DNA of 64,000 nucleotides from contig BPHV01000004.1 of assembly GCA_026003755.1 (NCBI GenBank), positions 248,001 through 312,000 of the forward strand, given 5' to 3'. The notes under the pieces are model-generated. The model was not told the origin of the DNA and ran no database searches. It was given only the letters and a program-made list of their open reading frames with translations. This document shows, in pieces, positions 36,857 to 45,921 of the stretch. The position numbers and the translations under genes were made by a program. How positions within the stretch are numbered: position 1 is the stretch's first letter; each line of letters begins with the position of its first letter. The stretch is from Candidatus Roseilinea sp. (GTDB taxonomy: Bacteria; Chloroflexota; Anaerolineae; J036; Brachytrichaceae).

Positions 36857-38014
36857 CGCCCAGTGTCCTCCATCTACCGCACGGCGCGCTGGCCCTGCCG
36901 ACCTTCCTGCCCGATGCCACGCGCGGCGTCGTGCGCGCTGTGGACAGCGCCGATCTCGAGAACGTCGGCGTCGAGGGGGTTGTGATGAGCATCTTCCACC
37001 TGATGCAGCGCCCCGGCGCCACCACGGTGAAGTCCCTCGGCGGCCTACACGCGATGACCGGTTGGCAGCGACCCATCGTGACCGACAGCGGCGGCTTCCA
37101 GGCCTACTCGCTCATCCGCCAGAACCCGCGGTTCGGCTCGCTCACCGACCGGGGGCTGGTCTTCCGGCCCGACGGCAAGGACAAAGTGCTGCTGACGCCG
37201 GAGGAAAAGCACGCAGCTCCAGCTCAGCTTTGGCGCAGACATCGTCATTTGCCTGGATGACTGCACCCACCCGGATGACAGCGAGGCCGAGCAGCGCGAG
37301 AGCGTCCATCGGACAATCGCCTGGGCCAGGCGCTGCAAAGCCGAGTTCGAGCGGTGGCTGGCCATGCCCCGCAGCGCCCCCGCTTCGCACAGACCCACGG
37401 ACGCGCCACCGGCAGCGGCTCTTTCGTCCCCGGCGGACGCTGCAACCAGGCGACCGCTGCTGTTCGGCGTGATTCAGGGCGGCGCTTCCAAAGAGCTGCG
37501 CAAGGCGTGCGCCGAGGCGTTGCTGGAGATTGGCTTCGACGGCTTCGGCTACGGCGGATGGCCGCTGGATAGCGAAGGCGAGCTCCTGCGCGATATCGTC
37601 GCTTATACGCGCGCGCTCGTCCCGCGCGCGCTGCCCATGCACGCCCTAGGCATCGGACATCCCGATAGCGTCGTCGCCTGCGCGCGCATGGGCTACGACG
37701 TGTTCGACTGCACCCTGCCCACGCGCGACGCCCGACGGGGCCGGCTGATGGTCTTCAACCAGCCGCCTGATGAGACGCGCTTCACGGGTCAGTGGTGGTC
37801 CTACCTCTACATCGGCGACGAGAAGCACATCAAGTCGAGCGCGCCGGTCTGCGACTATTGCGACTGCCCGACCTGCCGGCGCTACTCGCGCGGCTACCTG
37901 CATCACCTCTTCAAGGTCAAAGATGCAGCATACGGGCGATTGGCTACGCTGCACAATTTGCGTTTCATGACGCAGTTGATGGCGCGTCTGCGGCAGATCC
38001 TCGCCCCAGGCTGA
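36853..38014 (+). CDS. tgt: tRNA-guanine (queuine) transglycosylase, one frame change
   Basis: Catalytic features: [11 protein letters not shown] with the nucleophile region, [27 protein letters not shown], and the zinc site CDYCDCPTC with a later histidine in LATLHN. The frame breaks near 37207, where four A replace three (GAGGAAAAGC); repair gives [17 protein letters not shown]. About 387 residues, but with a Pro/Ala-rich insertion near 37370-37440 ([17 protein letters not shown]) not usual for the family. It exchanges G34 for preQ1/queuine. It overlaps rsmI by four bases. Confidence 0.88.
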
Positions 38015-38015
38015 C

Positions 38016-38822
38016 GTGATGCACGACGATCCCCGGCTGGATGAGCTGGTCAGGCAAGTGCGCGCCAGCCGCAAATACAGCGCGATCAGCGAAGCGCTTG
38101 TGCGGCGCATCGGCGCTGCGGAGCTGTGCAAGCGCGCGACGCTCCAAGACGCCGTCAAAGCGACCAAGAAGACGCTGCATCAAATCGCCGGCCTGTATCT
38201 CGCCAACGCGCACCCGCCTTACGACGCATGGCTGCGTCAGATCATCCAAGCGCCCGACGACGCCGCGCGGCGCGCCGTGTTGCGATCCATCATGAACCAT
38301 CACACCTCGACGCGCGAGCGGCTCCCCATCCTGGATGCGTTCTACGCGCGCGTGCTTGCCGACCTTGGCCCGGTGCGCTCGGTGCTCGACCTCGCCTGCG
38401 GCTTGAACCCGCTGAGCCTGCCGTGGATGCCGCTGGCCGCCGGCGCGGCCTATCATGCCGTGGACATCTACGAGGACCTGGCAGGCTTTCTGCGGGCAGC
38501 CCTGGCGGCGCTCGGCGTAGCGGGCAAGGCCGAAGCCCGCGATGTCATCGCGGATTGCCCCACCGACGCGGCCGACGTCGCTCTGTTGCTCAAGGCGCTC
38601 CCCTGCCTGGAACAGCTCGACAAAGCCGCCGGCGCGACCATCCTGGATACAATCAATGCGCGCTGCATCGTCGTCTCGTTCCCTACGCGGACGGTGGGCG
38701 GCCGGCAAGTCGGCATGCGCGAGAACTACGCGGCGCGCTTCGCGGCGATGATCGCCGACCGGCCTTGGCGCGTCGAACGCATCGAGTTTGCGGGCGAACT
38801 GGCCTTCCGCCTGACGCGATAG
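38016..38822 (+). CDS. FmrO/Arm-like 16S rRNA (guanine-N7) methyltransferase homologue
   Basis: About 267 residues, start GTG 38016 or ATG 38019. An N-terminal helical domain with VRASRKYSAISEALVRRIG and AVKATKKTLHQIAGLYL is followed by a SAM-binding domain with VLDLACGLNPLSLPWMPL. This combination is typical of the FmrO family, whose members (Sgm, GrmA, ArmA/Rmt) methylate G1405 of 16S rRNA and give high-level aminoglycoside resistance. The later KALPCLEQLDKAAG and VVSFPTRTVGGRQVGM also fit. It lies between tgt and hisH, spaced 1 and 32 bp. Whether it confers resistance or has a housekeeping role cannot be told from sequence. Confidence 0.8.
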   Translation: MMHDDPRLDELVRQVRASRKYSAISEALVRRIGAAELCKRATLQDAVKATKKTLHQIAGLYLANAHPPYDAWLRQIIQAPDDAARRAVLRSIMNHHTSTRERLPILDAFYARVLADLGPVRSVLDLACGLNPLSLPWMPLAAGAAYHAVDIYEDLAGFLRAALAALGVAGKAEARDVIADCPTDAADVALLLKALPCLEQLDKAAGATILDTINARCIVVSFPTRTVGGRQVGMRENYAARFAAMIADRPWRVERIEFAGELAFRLTR

Positions 38823-38854
38823 GCCGCGCGGCGCAGCGCATTCGAGGGACATCC

Positions 38855-39565
38855 ATGATCGCAGTGATTGACTACGGCGCAGGCAACCTGCGCAATGTGT
38901 GCAAAGCGCTGGAACACGTTGGCGCCAAACTCACGTTGACCGACGACCGGCGCGAACTGGAGCGCGCCGCAAAGCTGGTGCTGCCCGGCGTGGGCGCCTT
39001 TGCCGATTGTCAGCACGGCCTGAAGGCGCGCGGCTTGTTCGAGCCGCTGCGCGCGCTGGCGCTGGCCGGCAAGCCGTTGCTCGGCATCTGCGTCGGCATG
39101 CAACTGCTGTTTGAGGTCGGCGAGGAGATGGGCGAGTGGGACGGCCTGGGCCTGATCCCCGGCCGCGTCATCCGCTTCCACTTCACAATGCAAAATAACA
39201 CCGCCGACGACGAGGGCGAACGCCGGCTCAAAATCCCACACATCGGCTGGAATCAGTTGTGGTTGAAACAGCCCGATCATCCGCTGCTGGCCGGCATACG
39301 CGACGGCGACTATGCTTACTTCGTCCACTCCTATCACCCGCAGGTCGCCGATCCGGCGCACGTGCTGGCGGTCACCGACTACGGCTACCTGTTTCCGTCG
39401 GTGGTCGCGCAAGGCAACGTGTGGGGCATCCAGTTCCATCCGGAAAAGAGCCAGGACGTCGGCTTGCGCCTGTTGAGAAATTTCGTGGCTTGGCCGGCGA
39501 ACGATGCAACGCTCGGCGATGTCTATGGGAGGAGCAAGCATGTTCACGATCTATCCGGCCATTGA
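38855..39565 (+). CDS. hisH: Imidazole glycerol phosphate synthase, glutaminase subunit
   Basis: 236 residues from the ATG at 38855. Class I amidotransferase: VIDYGAGNLRNVCKALEHVG, oxyanion loop VLPGVGAF, nucleophile in LLGICVGMQLLFE, and His/Glu of the triad in WGIQFHPEKSQ. It supplies ammonia to HisF. It is longer than usual by about 25 residues because of a loop at 110-125 and a tail that overlaps hisA by 26 bp. Confidence 0.93.
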   Translation: MIAVIDYGAGNLRNVCKALEHVGAKLTLTDDRRELERAAKLVLPGVGAFADCQHGLKARGLFEPLRALALAGKPLLGICVGMQLLFEVGEEMGEWDGLGLIPGRVIRFHFTMQNNTADDEGERRLKIPHIGWNQLWLKQPDHPLLAGIRDGDYAYFVHSYHPQVADPAHVLAVTDYGYLFPSVVAQGNVWGIQFHPEKSQDVGLRLLRNFVAWPANDATLGDVYGRSKHVHDLSGH

Positions 39566-40286
39566 CCTGCGCAACGGGCGCGTCGTGCGCCTGTTGCAAG
39601 GCGACCCATCGCAACAGATCACGTATTCGGATGACCCGTCGGCCATCGCGGCGCGCTGGGCGAGCGAGGGGGCGACCTGGTTGCACGTGGTCAACCTGGA
39701 CGGCGCGCTCGGCGACCCAGCCGCAGGGCGCGCCAATCGTCGCGCGTTGCAAGACGTGCGGCGCCGCGTGAGCGCGAAGATCCAGTTCGGCGGCGGCCTG
39801 CGAGACATCCACGATGTGACGGCCGCGTTCGACGCCGGCGCCGACCGCGTGGTGCTGGGAACCGCTGCGGTGGAGAATCCGAAGCTCGTGGCCGACGCGC
39901 TCGACCGGTTCGGGCCGGCGCGCATCGTCGTCGGCCTGGACTCACGCCATGGCATCATCGTCACGCGCGGCTGGCAACGGGCCACGCCGATAACGGCGAT
40001 CGAGCTGGGTTCGCGCATGCGAGAGATGGGGGTCATTCACGCCCTCTACACGGAAGTCGGGCGCGACGGCATGATGGCCGGCGTCGCCGCCGAGCTGACG
40101 GCAGCCCTGGCGCAGTTGACCGGCCTGCAAGTCATCGCCTCAGGCGGGGTGCGCAACCTGGACGACATCCACGAGTTGATGCAGTATGCATCGCGCGGCG
40201 TGTCCGGCGTGATCGTCGGGCGCGCGCTCTATGAGGGCGCATTGTCGCTCAGGGAAGCATTGCAAACGATCGTCACGCAAGGGTAA
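39540..40286 (+). CDS. hisA: ProFAR isomerase
   Basis: 248 residues, ATG 39540 behind GGGAGGAGC, inside the end of hisH. TIM barrel with YPAIDLRNGRVVRLLQGD, catalytic aspartates in AIDLR and YTEVGRDGMMAG, and phosphate loops FGGGLRD and VIASGGVRNLDDI. It isomerises ProFAR to PRFAR, the substrate of HisFH encoded on either side. hisF begins 3 bp after its stop. Confidence 0.94.
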   Translation: MFTIYPAIDLRNGRVVRLLQGDPSQQITYSDDPSAIAARWASEGATWLHVVNLDGALGDPAAGRANRRALQDVRRRVSAKIQFGGGLRDIHDVTAAFDAGADRVVLGTAAVENPKLVADALDRFGPARIVVGLDSRHGIIVTRGWQRATPITAIELGSRMREMGVIHALYTEVGRDGMMAGVAAELTAALAQLTGLQVIASGGVRNLDDIHELMQYASRGVSGVIVGRALYEGALSLREALQTIVTQG

Positions 40287-40289
40287 CGT

Positions 40290-41042
40290 ATGCTCGCCAA
40301 GCGCATCATCCCATGCTTCGACGTCGCCAACGGACGGGTGGTCAAGGGGGTGAACTTCGTCAACTTGCGCGACGCCGGCGACCCGGTGGAGCAAGCCGGC
40401 ATCTACAACGGCGAGCGCGCCGACGAATTAGTCTTCCTCGACATCCTGGCCTCGCACGAAGGCCGCGGCACGACCGTCGAGATGGCGCGCCGCGTGGCCG
40501 ACGAGGTGTTCATCCCCTTTACCATCGGCGGCGGCATCCGCTCGGCCGACGACTTCCGCACGCTGCTGCTGGCCGGCGCCGATAAGTGCTCGATCAACAG
40601 CGCCGCCGTGCGCAACCCCAATCTGATCAACGAGGCGGCCTGGCGCTTCGGGTCGCAATGCGTGGTGGTGGCCATAGACGCCCGACGCGATGGCGACGGC
40701 TGGAAGGTATATCTGAACGGCGGGCGCATACCGACCGACCTGGACGCCGTGGCATGGGCACAAGAGGCCGAACGGCGCGGCGCCGGCGAAATCTTGCTCA
40801 CCAGCATGGACACCGACGGCACGCAGGACGGCTACGACTTGCCGTTGTTGCGCGCGATCTGCAGCGCCGTGAACATCCCGGTCATCGCCTCCGGCGGCGC
40901 CGGCAAGCTCGAGCACTTCTACGAAGCGATCCAGGCCGGCGCCAGCGCTGTGCTGGCGGCTTCGGTCTTCCACTATAAAACCTTCAGCGTAGGCGAGGTG
41001 AAGCGCTACCTCGCCGGTCGGGGCGTGCCCGTGCGCCTGTGA
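40290..41042 (+). CDS. hisF: Imidazole glycerol phosphate synthase, cyclase subunit
   Basis: 250 residues. TIM barrel with catalytic aspartates in [17 protein letters not shown] and [14 protein letters not shown], plus [12 protein letters not shown] and [16 protein letters not shown]. It closes the imidazole ring using ammonia from HisH. The stop overlaps the next start (41039), so the following small gene is coupled to it. Confidence 0.95.
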   Translation: MLAKRIIPCFDVANGRVVKGVNFVNLRDAGDPVEQAGIYNGERADELVFLDILASHEGRGTTVEMARRVADEVFIPFTIGGGIRSADDFRTLLLAGADKCSINSAAVRNPNLINEAAWRFGSQCVVVAIDARRDGDGWKVYLNGGRIPTDLDAVAWAQEAERRGAGEILLTSMDTDGTQDGYDLPLLRAICSAVNIPVIASGGAGKLEHFYEAIQAGASAVLAASVFHYKTFSVGEVKRYLAGRGVPVRL

Positions 41043-41471
41043 GTTTGACTTTGAGGCAGGTTGATCTAATTCCGACGCTGCAGGCGCGGCGCGCGTTCGA
41101 CGACGCAGCAGCACAGCAGGCCGATTTGCTCCGGCTTATTGCCGGCCAAACTGGGCGGCAGGCCCCTGCCCCTTCGCACGGGACACACACATGCCGAAGC
41201 TGCGAAAGGCAAACCCGGCGACCTGTGCCCGCCCTGCGCCGTGCTGCACGCCGGCGCGCCAGACGACTGGGAGGAGCACGAGCGGCTGCATCTGCCGGCG
41301 GAGGTGCTGCCGTTGCGGCTGTTCCAATGCCGTCAAGCCATTTGGCGGGTCGCGCCCGGCCTCCACAGCGACAAGCCCACGCGACTCATCCTGCCTGAGT
41401 TCGGCGGAGGGGACGATGAAAGCGAGGACGAGCAGGGCACGCGCGATAGCAATGCCGCACAGGACGCATGA
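41039..41471 (+). CDS. Small unknown protein in the his operon, one frame change
   Basis: The gene starts inside the end of hisF ([19 protein letters not shown]). Near 41160 the frame changes, with four C where three would give [18 protein letters not shown]; it then reads [17 protein letters not shown] and [20 protein letters not shown], ending at 41471. The CPPC suggests a zinc ribbon or redox pair. No family is recognised. Conserved coupling on both sides (hisF before, hisIE 64 bp after) suggests a real gene, but its role is unknown. Confidence 0.45.
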
Positions 41472-41535
41472 CCACGCCGCTATAATCACACGCGAGGTTG
41501 CCATGCTGTCGGCCTAGCCCGCAGCGCAGCGAAAC

Positions 41536-42165
41536 GTGCTTCAACTCAAGTTCGATGCCTTCGGCCTGATCCCCGCTATCATTCAGGACGCCCTCACCGG
41601 CCGTGTGCTCATGCTCGGCTGGATGAATGAGGAGGCGCTGGGGCGTACGCTGCGCACCGGTGAGGTGTGGTTCTGGTCGCGCAGCCGACAGACGCTGTGG
41701 CACAAGGGCGACACCAGCGGCAACGTGCTGCGCGTGCGCGAAGTGCGCGCCGATTGTGATGCCGATTGCCTGCTCGTCCGCGCCGAGCCGGCCGGCCCGA
41801 CATGCCACACCGGCCGCGAGAGTTGCTTCTGGCAAGACGTGAACGGCAACGCGCTCCAACCGCCCGCAGCCGGATTCCTCGACGAACTGGCCGAGATCGT
41901 GCAGGCGCGCCGCGTCGCTGCGCCGGACGAAAGCTACACCGCACGGCTGTTCGCGCAGGGTCGCCTGAAGATTGCCCAAAAAGTGGGCGAGGAAGGGCTG
42001 GAAGCAGCGCTGGCCGGCGTCGCACAGGACGAAGACCGGCTGATCGAAGAAAGCGCCGATCTGCTCTTCCACCTACTCGTGCTGCTGAACGAGCGCGGCG
42101 TAGCGCTGCGCGAAGTATTGGCCCGGCTGGCCGAGCGGCATGCACGAGCGACGCAGGAGCGATGA
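41536..42165 (+). CDS. hisIE: Bifunctional PR-AMP cyclohydrolase / PR-ATP pyrophosphatase
   Basis: 209 residues, GTG start at 41536. The N-terminal HisI domain has [33 protein letters not shown] and the zinc ligands in DCDADCLL and CHTGRESCF. The C-terminal HisE domain has [14 protein letters not shown] and [14 protein letters not shown]. It performs steps 2 and 3 of histidine synthesis. With it, the locus holds every his function except hisD and the histidinol-phosphate phosphatase. Confidence 0.94.
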   Translation: MLQLKFDAFGLIPAIIQDALTGRVLMLGWMNEEALGRTLRTGEVWFWSRSRQTLWHKGDTSGNVLRVREVRADCDADCLLVRAEPAGPTCHTGRESCFWQDVNGNALQPPAAGFLDELAEIVQARRVAAPDESYTARLFAQGRLKIAQKVGEEGLEAALAGVAQDEDRLIEESADLLFHLLVLLNERGVALREVLARLAERHARATQER

Positions 42166-42170
42166 CGCGC

Positions 42171-42199
42171 TTCCAGAGCCTGAAAAGTAGCGGTATGAT
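42171..42199 (+). promoter_or_regulatory. Putative promoter of tRNA-Lys
   Basis: TTCCAG (42171-42176) and TATGAT (42194-42199) have 17-bp spacing. Transcription would begin 2-3 bases before the mature tRNA 5' end at 42209. Confidence 0.45.
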
Positions 42200-42208
42200 T
42201 AGCCCATA

Positions 42209-42282
42209 GGGCCGTTAGCTCAGCCTGGCAGAGCAGGGGACTTTTAATCCTCGTGTCGCAGGTTCGAATCCTGCACGGCTCA
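42209..42282 (+). tRNA. tRNA-Lys (anticodon TTT)
   Basis: The acceptor stem GGGCCGT pairs with ACGGCTC (one G-T pair), discriminator A at 42282. The D arm is GCTC/GAGC, the anticodon loop CTTTTAA places TTT at 42243-42245, and the T arm is GCAGG-TTCGAAT-CCTGC. All four arms fold normally. CCA is not encoded. Confidence 0.95.
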
Positions 42283-42299
42283 TCAACCCTTAACCCTCG

Positions 42300-42640
42300 C
42301 CGGTCGGCGCACCGCGCATCAAAGGCTGCGGCCGGATAGCGCAGCGATTCGGCCTGATCCACGCCGACGGGGCCGAGCGCCATGCCCCCTTGCGCATCCC
42401 CCACGAAGTCGCCACCGCGCTGTAACGGATCCTCGACGGCGTTCGGCATGCAACAGGCTTGGGATGCTGACTCAGCGCGATGGTGCGCCCTTCGACGTCC
42501 GTCGCCTCGAAATCCGGAGCCGCTCCTCGCCCACCCGAGGGATGTGCAAACCGACGCTTCTGCTCGACATCCACCGATGATCCGCCAAGCGACCCACGAA
42601 TTCGCGCTGCATGTGAGCGCGCACACATTCCGCGGAAGCG
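42300..42640. pseudogene. Gene debris after tRNA-Lys, including a peroxiredoxin-like start
   Basis: On the minus strand at about 42460-42520, APDFEATDVEGRTIALS is the typical opening of a Bcp/AhpC peroxiredoxin, preceded in another frame by VGEE. It soon loses coherence, with no peroxidatic cysteine motif. On the plus strand at 42340-42410 a coding-like AQRFGLIHADGAERHAPL ends at a stop. No intact gene exists between the tRNA and 42803. Confidence 0.35.
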
Positions 42641-42802
42641 CATTTGGATAACCTGAATCAGGGCGCGTCGCGTTGGGACAACGGCGGGCCAGCCTCGAAA
42701 ATCGGCTGCTTGACTTCGCTTATCGGCGCGCGCCGGAGCGACCGGCGCACTTGCGCTTAAATGACTGAGGGGCTGGCTGCCTGTCGCGCCTGCGATCGGA
42801 AC

Positions 42803-44164
42803 TCAATCCGTCAATTCGCTCGCCTCGACCGGCAGCAACAGCCGGTCTTCGCTGCGGTCATATTCGAACAGCTCGGCATAGCGCCCCCAGTCCACCGCGG
42901 TTTCAAATTGACGTTGCGCCTCGTCGCGCGGGAAGTGCTCGTCCAGGATGTCGAGGAAGAACCCGGCGCGCATCGAGCCGTTCGGCTTCTTTTTCAGCGC
43001 AGTGTAGATCATCTTCACCGTCGGCACGCGCTCCAGCACCTGCGCGCGGAAGATGTCCTTGCTGGTCTGGATGTCGGCTACGGCAAACGCCTTGCCGGCG
43101 TCGGTGAGCGTGATGTCGCCCTGTTTCACCTCCGCCAGGCCCAACATGACCGCCGCGTCAATGATCGGCAGCAGATCATCCGTCGGCAGTTGCAAAGAGC
43201 TGGACACTTCGGGCAGGTCGCGCAGTTCGGGCCGCTCATAGAGCAGTTCAAGCAGGCCGCTAATGCCGCCGGCGGTAGCGTGCGGCAGGGGTGGATATGG
43301 CGTCTCGCGGCGCGGCAGCGTGCCGGTCACGGCCGTAGTCAGGTCACGGTCGGGGTTCGTCAAGACAATGTAGATGCCGTCCACCAAATCCTTGAACCGG
43401 GGGGCGCTCCGGTCGCGGGGGCGCGGCAGGTCAATCATCACCTCCCCGCGCACGCGACCTGGGTTGGCGCCAAGGATGATCACGCGATCGGCCAGGTACA
43501 CCGCTTCCTCGATGTTGTGCGTGACGATCAGCATGCTCTGCGCGGGAAAGTCGCCCCGCTCCCACAAGTCGCTGATCTCGCTACGCAAGTTCTCGGCCGT
43601 CAGCACGTCCAAGGCGCTAAACGGCTCATCCATGAACAACACCTTGGGTTGCTTGACGAACGCCCGTGCAAAGCCAACCCGCTGGCGCATGCCGCCCGAT
43701 AGCTCTCTCGGATAGGCGCTCTCAAAACCGTCCAGCCCGACCATGTCAATCGCCTTGAGCGCGCGCGCCTGCCGCTCCTTCATCGGCACGCCGATGGCTT
43801 CCAGGCCCAGCTCGACGTTTTGCTGCACGGTCAACCACGGCAACAGCGCAAACGACTGGAAGACCATCGCCACGTCGGAATTAGGGCCGGCCACGCGCTT
43901 ACCCGATGAGAACACTTCGCCGCTGGATGGTGGAATCAGCCCGGCCAGGATGCGCAACAAGGTGCTCTTGCCACTGCCGCTGCGGCCGAGCAGCGCTACG
44001 ATCTCACCGGGCTTAACGGCGAGGTTGATGTCTTCAAGCACGGTAAAGATGCCATGGCTGTCGGGCAGCTCGAAGCACTTGCAGACTTTGACCGCTCGAA
44101 TCAGCGCGTCGTCGCGCTCATCAAGCGCGCGCACCGTTGCAGTATGGATGGGCAACGTCGTCAT
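42803..44164 (-). CDS. NitT/TauT-type ABC ATPase with C-terminal AAA-associated domain
   Basis: 453 residues from the ATG at 44164. The N-terminal nucleotide-binding domain has LLGRSGSGKSTLLRILAG, signature LSGGMRQRVGFARAF, Walker B VLFMDEPFSALD and VTHNIEEAVYLADR. Residues about 300-450 form an AAA-associated C-terminal domain (PLPHATAGGISGLLELL, TLTDAGKAFAVADIQTSK, LDILDEHFPRDEAQRQFETA), thought to be regulatory. It energises the double permease encoded just upstream (14-bp gap). No substrate-binding protein is in this operon. Confidence 0.88.
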   Translation of the reverse strand: MTTLPIHTATVRALDERDDALIRAVKVCKCFELPDSHGIFTVLEDINLAVKPGEIVALLGRSGSGKSTLLRILAGLIPPSSGEVFSSGKRVAGPNSDVAMVFQSFALLPWLTVQQNVELGLEAIGVPMKERQARALKAIDMVGLDGFESAYPRELSGGMRQRVGFARAFVKQPKVLFMDEPFSALDVLTAENLRSEISDLWERGDFPAQSMLIVTHNIEEAVYLADRVIILGANPGRVRGEVMIDLPRPRDRSAPRFKDLVDGIYIVLTNPDRDLTTAVTGTLPRRETPYPPLPHATAGGISGLLELLYERPELRDLPEVSSSLQLPTDDLLPIIDAAVMLGLAEVKQGDITLTDAGKAFAVADIQTSKDIFRAQVLERVPTVKMIYTALKKKPNGSMRAGFFLDILDEHFPRDEAQRQFETAVDWGRYAELFEYDRSEDRLLLPVEASELTD

Positions 44165-44178
44165 TTCGATACTTCCTT

Positions 44179-45921
44179 TCACAAGACATATCGGCTTTCA
44201 GCCAAGACATACAGCCGCCGCCAAAACAGGCGGTTGAGCGCGACGACGAACAACGACATCACGGCGACGCCAAGCGCAATGCGCGGCCAATCGCCGACCT
44301 CGGTTGCGCGCGCGATATATGCGCCCAGTCCGGTCGCCACAAGCTGCGTATCGCCCCACGACACCACCTCGGCCACGATGCTGGCGTTCCACGCCCCGCC
44401 CGAGGCAGTAACGCCGCCCGTCACCCAAGCCGAGAAGATGCCGGGGATGATCAACCGCCGCCACAGCTTCCAGCCGCGCAACCCCATGTTCGCCGCCATC
44501 TCGCGCAGGTCGCTGGGGATGGTCTGCGCGCCAGCGATGACATTGAACAGGATGTACCATTGCGCGCCCAGCGACATCAGCAAGATGCTCCCCACGTTCA
44601 AGCTGATGCCCGTTGCGATCAAGGCAATCGTGATGAACGGGAAGAGGAAGTTGGCCGGGAAGGCCGACAGGAACTGTGCGACAGGCTGGACCAACCGCGC
44701 CAAACGCGGGTTGAAGCCAACGGCTACGCCGATCGGCGCCCAAATCAACGTAGCCACCCCCGTGAGCGCGGCGACGCGCGCCATGGTGATCAACCCAAGC
44801 ACGAAGGTGTTGCCCACTTCGACGAGGCCAACCTCGCTGAGGATGAACCGCGTCAGCACGACCGCGCTGCCGGCGACGAGCGCCACAATCAGGAAGTTAT
44901 AGACCCCGTCCACCCACAATGACCGCCCCACGCGAAGCGGCGTCTGCTGGGCCGGCTTGAGCCAGAGCGCGCCGCTGAGCGCGCGGTTGACGAATTCATA
45001 CGCCGGGCGCAACGCTTCACTGATGAGCGACGGCAGCCGCGCTGCGCGCCAGAGGTTCAACACCCACGATGTCGGCAGCTCACTGGCTTCACTTTGCTCG
45101 TTGCGGAACTTCTGCGACCAGGCGATCAGTGGGCGCCACACCAGTTGATCCACCAGCACGATCATGATCGCCATGGCCACGATGGCGGCGATCAGTGCGC
45201 CGACATTCTGCTGATCAATCGCTTCAGTCACGTAGGCGCCGATGCCGGGCAAGCGATAGTCCTGGTTGAGCACGCGGATGGCTTCGCTTGCCGCAACGAA
45301 GAACCAACCACCGCCGAAGCTCATCATCGCGTTCCACGTCAGGCCGATCATCGAGTTCGGCACCTCGACCTTGGTGAAGTATTGCCAGCGCGGCAGCCGG
45401 AACATGCGGGCCATCTCCTGCTGCTCGCGCGGGATGGTGCGCAAAGACTGGTAGAACGAAAATGTCATATTCCACACCTGGCTGGTGAAGATGGCGAAGA
45501 TCGAAGCCGCCTCCAGCCCCAGCAGGCTGCCGCGAAACAGCGCGATGAAAAACGTGATGGTCACTGACAGGAAGCCCAGCACCGGCACGCTCTGCAGAAT
45601 GTCCAACAGCGGGATGAGCACGCGCTCGGCGCGCGGGCTGTGCGCTGCCACGTAGCCGTAGGTGAACGTGAACAACAGCGAGAAGAATAGCGCGATGAAC
45701 ATGCGCAGTGTGCTGCGCGCGAGGTAATACGGCAAGTGAACGATGTCTAGGCTGATCGGCTCGGGCAGCACGTCCGGCGGCTGGAACGGCGCCAGCGCTG
45801 TGCTGCCCACGTAGGCGGTGACGACGATGAGCGCCAGCGTGCCGAGCACAACGGCAGCATCGGCAGGTGTAAACGGCAGGCGGCGCAACGTCTCGCGCGT
45901 GGGGAAAGTCAATCTGACCAT
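44179..45921 (-). CDS. Fused double-permease ABC transporter subunit
   Basis: 580 residues with two BPD_transp_1 domains in tandem: the first about residues 65-270 (coupling loop FRLPRWQYFTKVEVPNSM), the second about 350-575 (MGLRGWKLWRRLIIPGIF). About twelve membrane helices in all. One polypeptide therefore supplies both halves of the channel, in contrast to the separate permeases of the importer at 11783-14211. Its partner ATPase follows on the same strand. The substrate is unknown; the family is loosely grouped with nitrate/sulfonate/bicarbonate importers. Confidence 0.88.
   Translation of the reverse strand: MVRLTFPTRETLRRLPFTPADAAVVLGTLALIVVTAYVGSTALAPFQPPDVLPEPISLDIVHLPYYLARSTLRMFIALFFSLLFTFTYGYVAAHSPRAERVLIPLLDILQSVPVLGFLSVTITFFIALFRGSLLGLEAASIFAIFTSQVWNMTFSFYQSLRTIPREQQEMARMFRLPRWQYFTKVEVPNSMIGLTWNAMMSFGGGWFFVAASEAIRVLNQDYRLPGIGAYVTEAIDQQNVGALIAAIVAMAIMIVLVDQLVWRPLIAWSQKFRNEQSEASELPTSWVLNLWRAARLPSLISEALRPAYEFVNRALSGALWLKPAQQTPLRVGRSLWVDGVYNFLIVALVAGSAVVLTRFILSEVGLVEVGNTFVLGLITMARVAALTGVATLIWAPIGVAVGFNPRLARLVQPVAQFLSAFPANFLFPFITIALIATGISLNVGSILLMSLGAQWYILFNVIAGAQTIPSDLREMAANMGLRGWKLWRRLIIPGIFSAWVTGGVTASGGAWNASIVAEVVSWGDTQLVATGLGAYIARATEVGDWPRIALGVAVMSLFVVALNRLFWRRLYVLAESRYVL

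Noticed and set aside
36853-38014. Programmed frameshift in tgt (and in sucC, ilvA, mmsA)
   Set aside because: These genes are not known to be recoded, and the same +1 homopolymer change occurs in unrelated genes across the window; sequencing error explains all of them.
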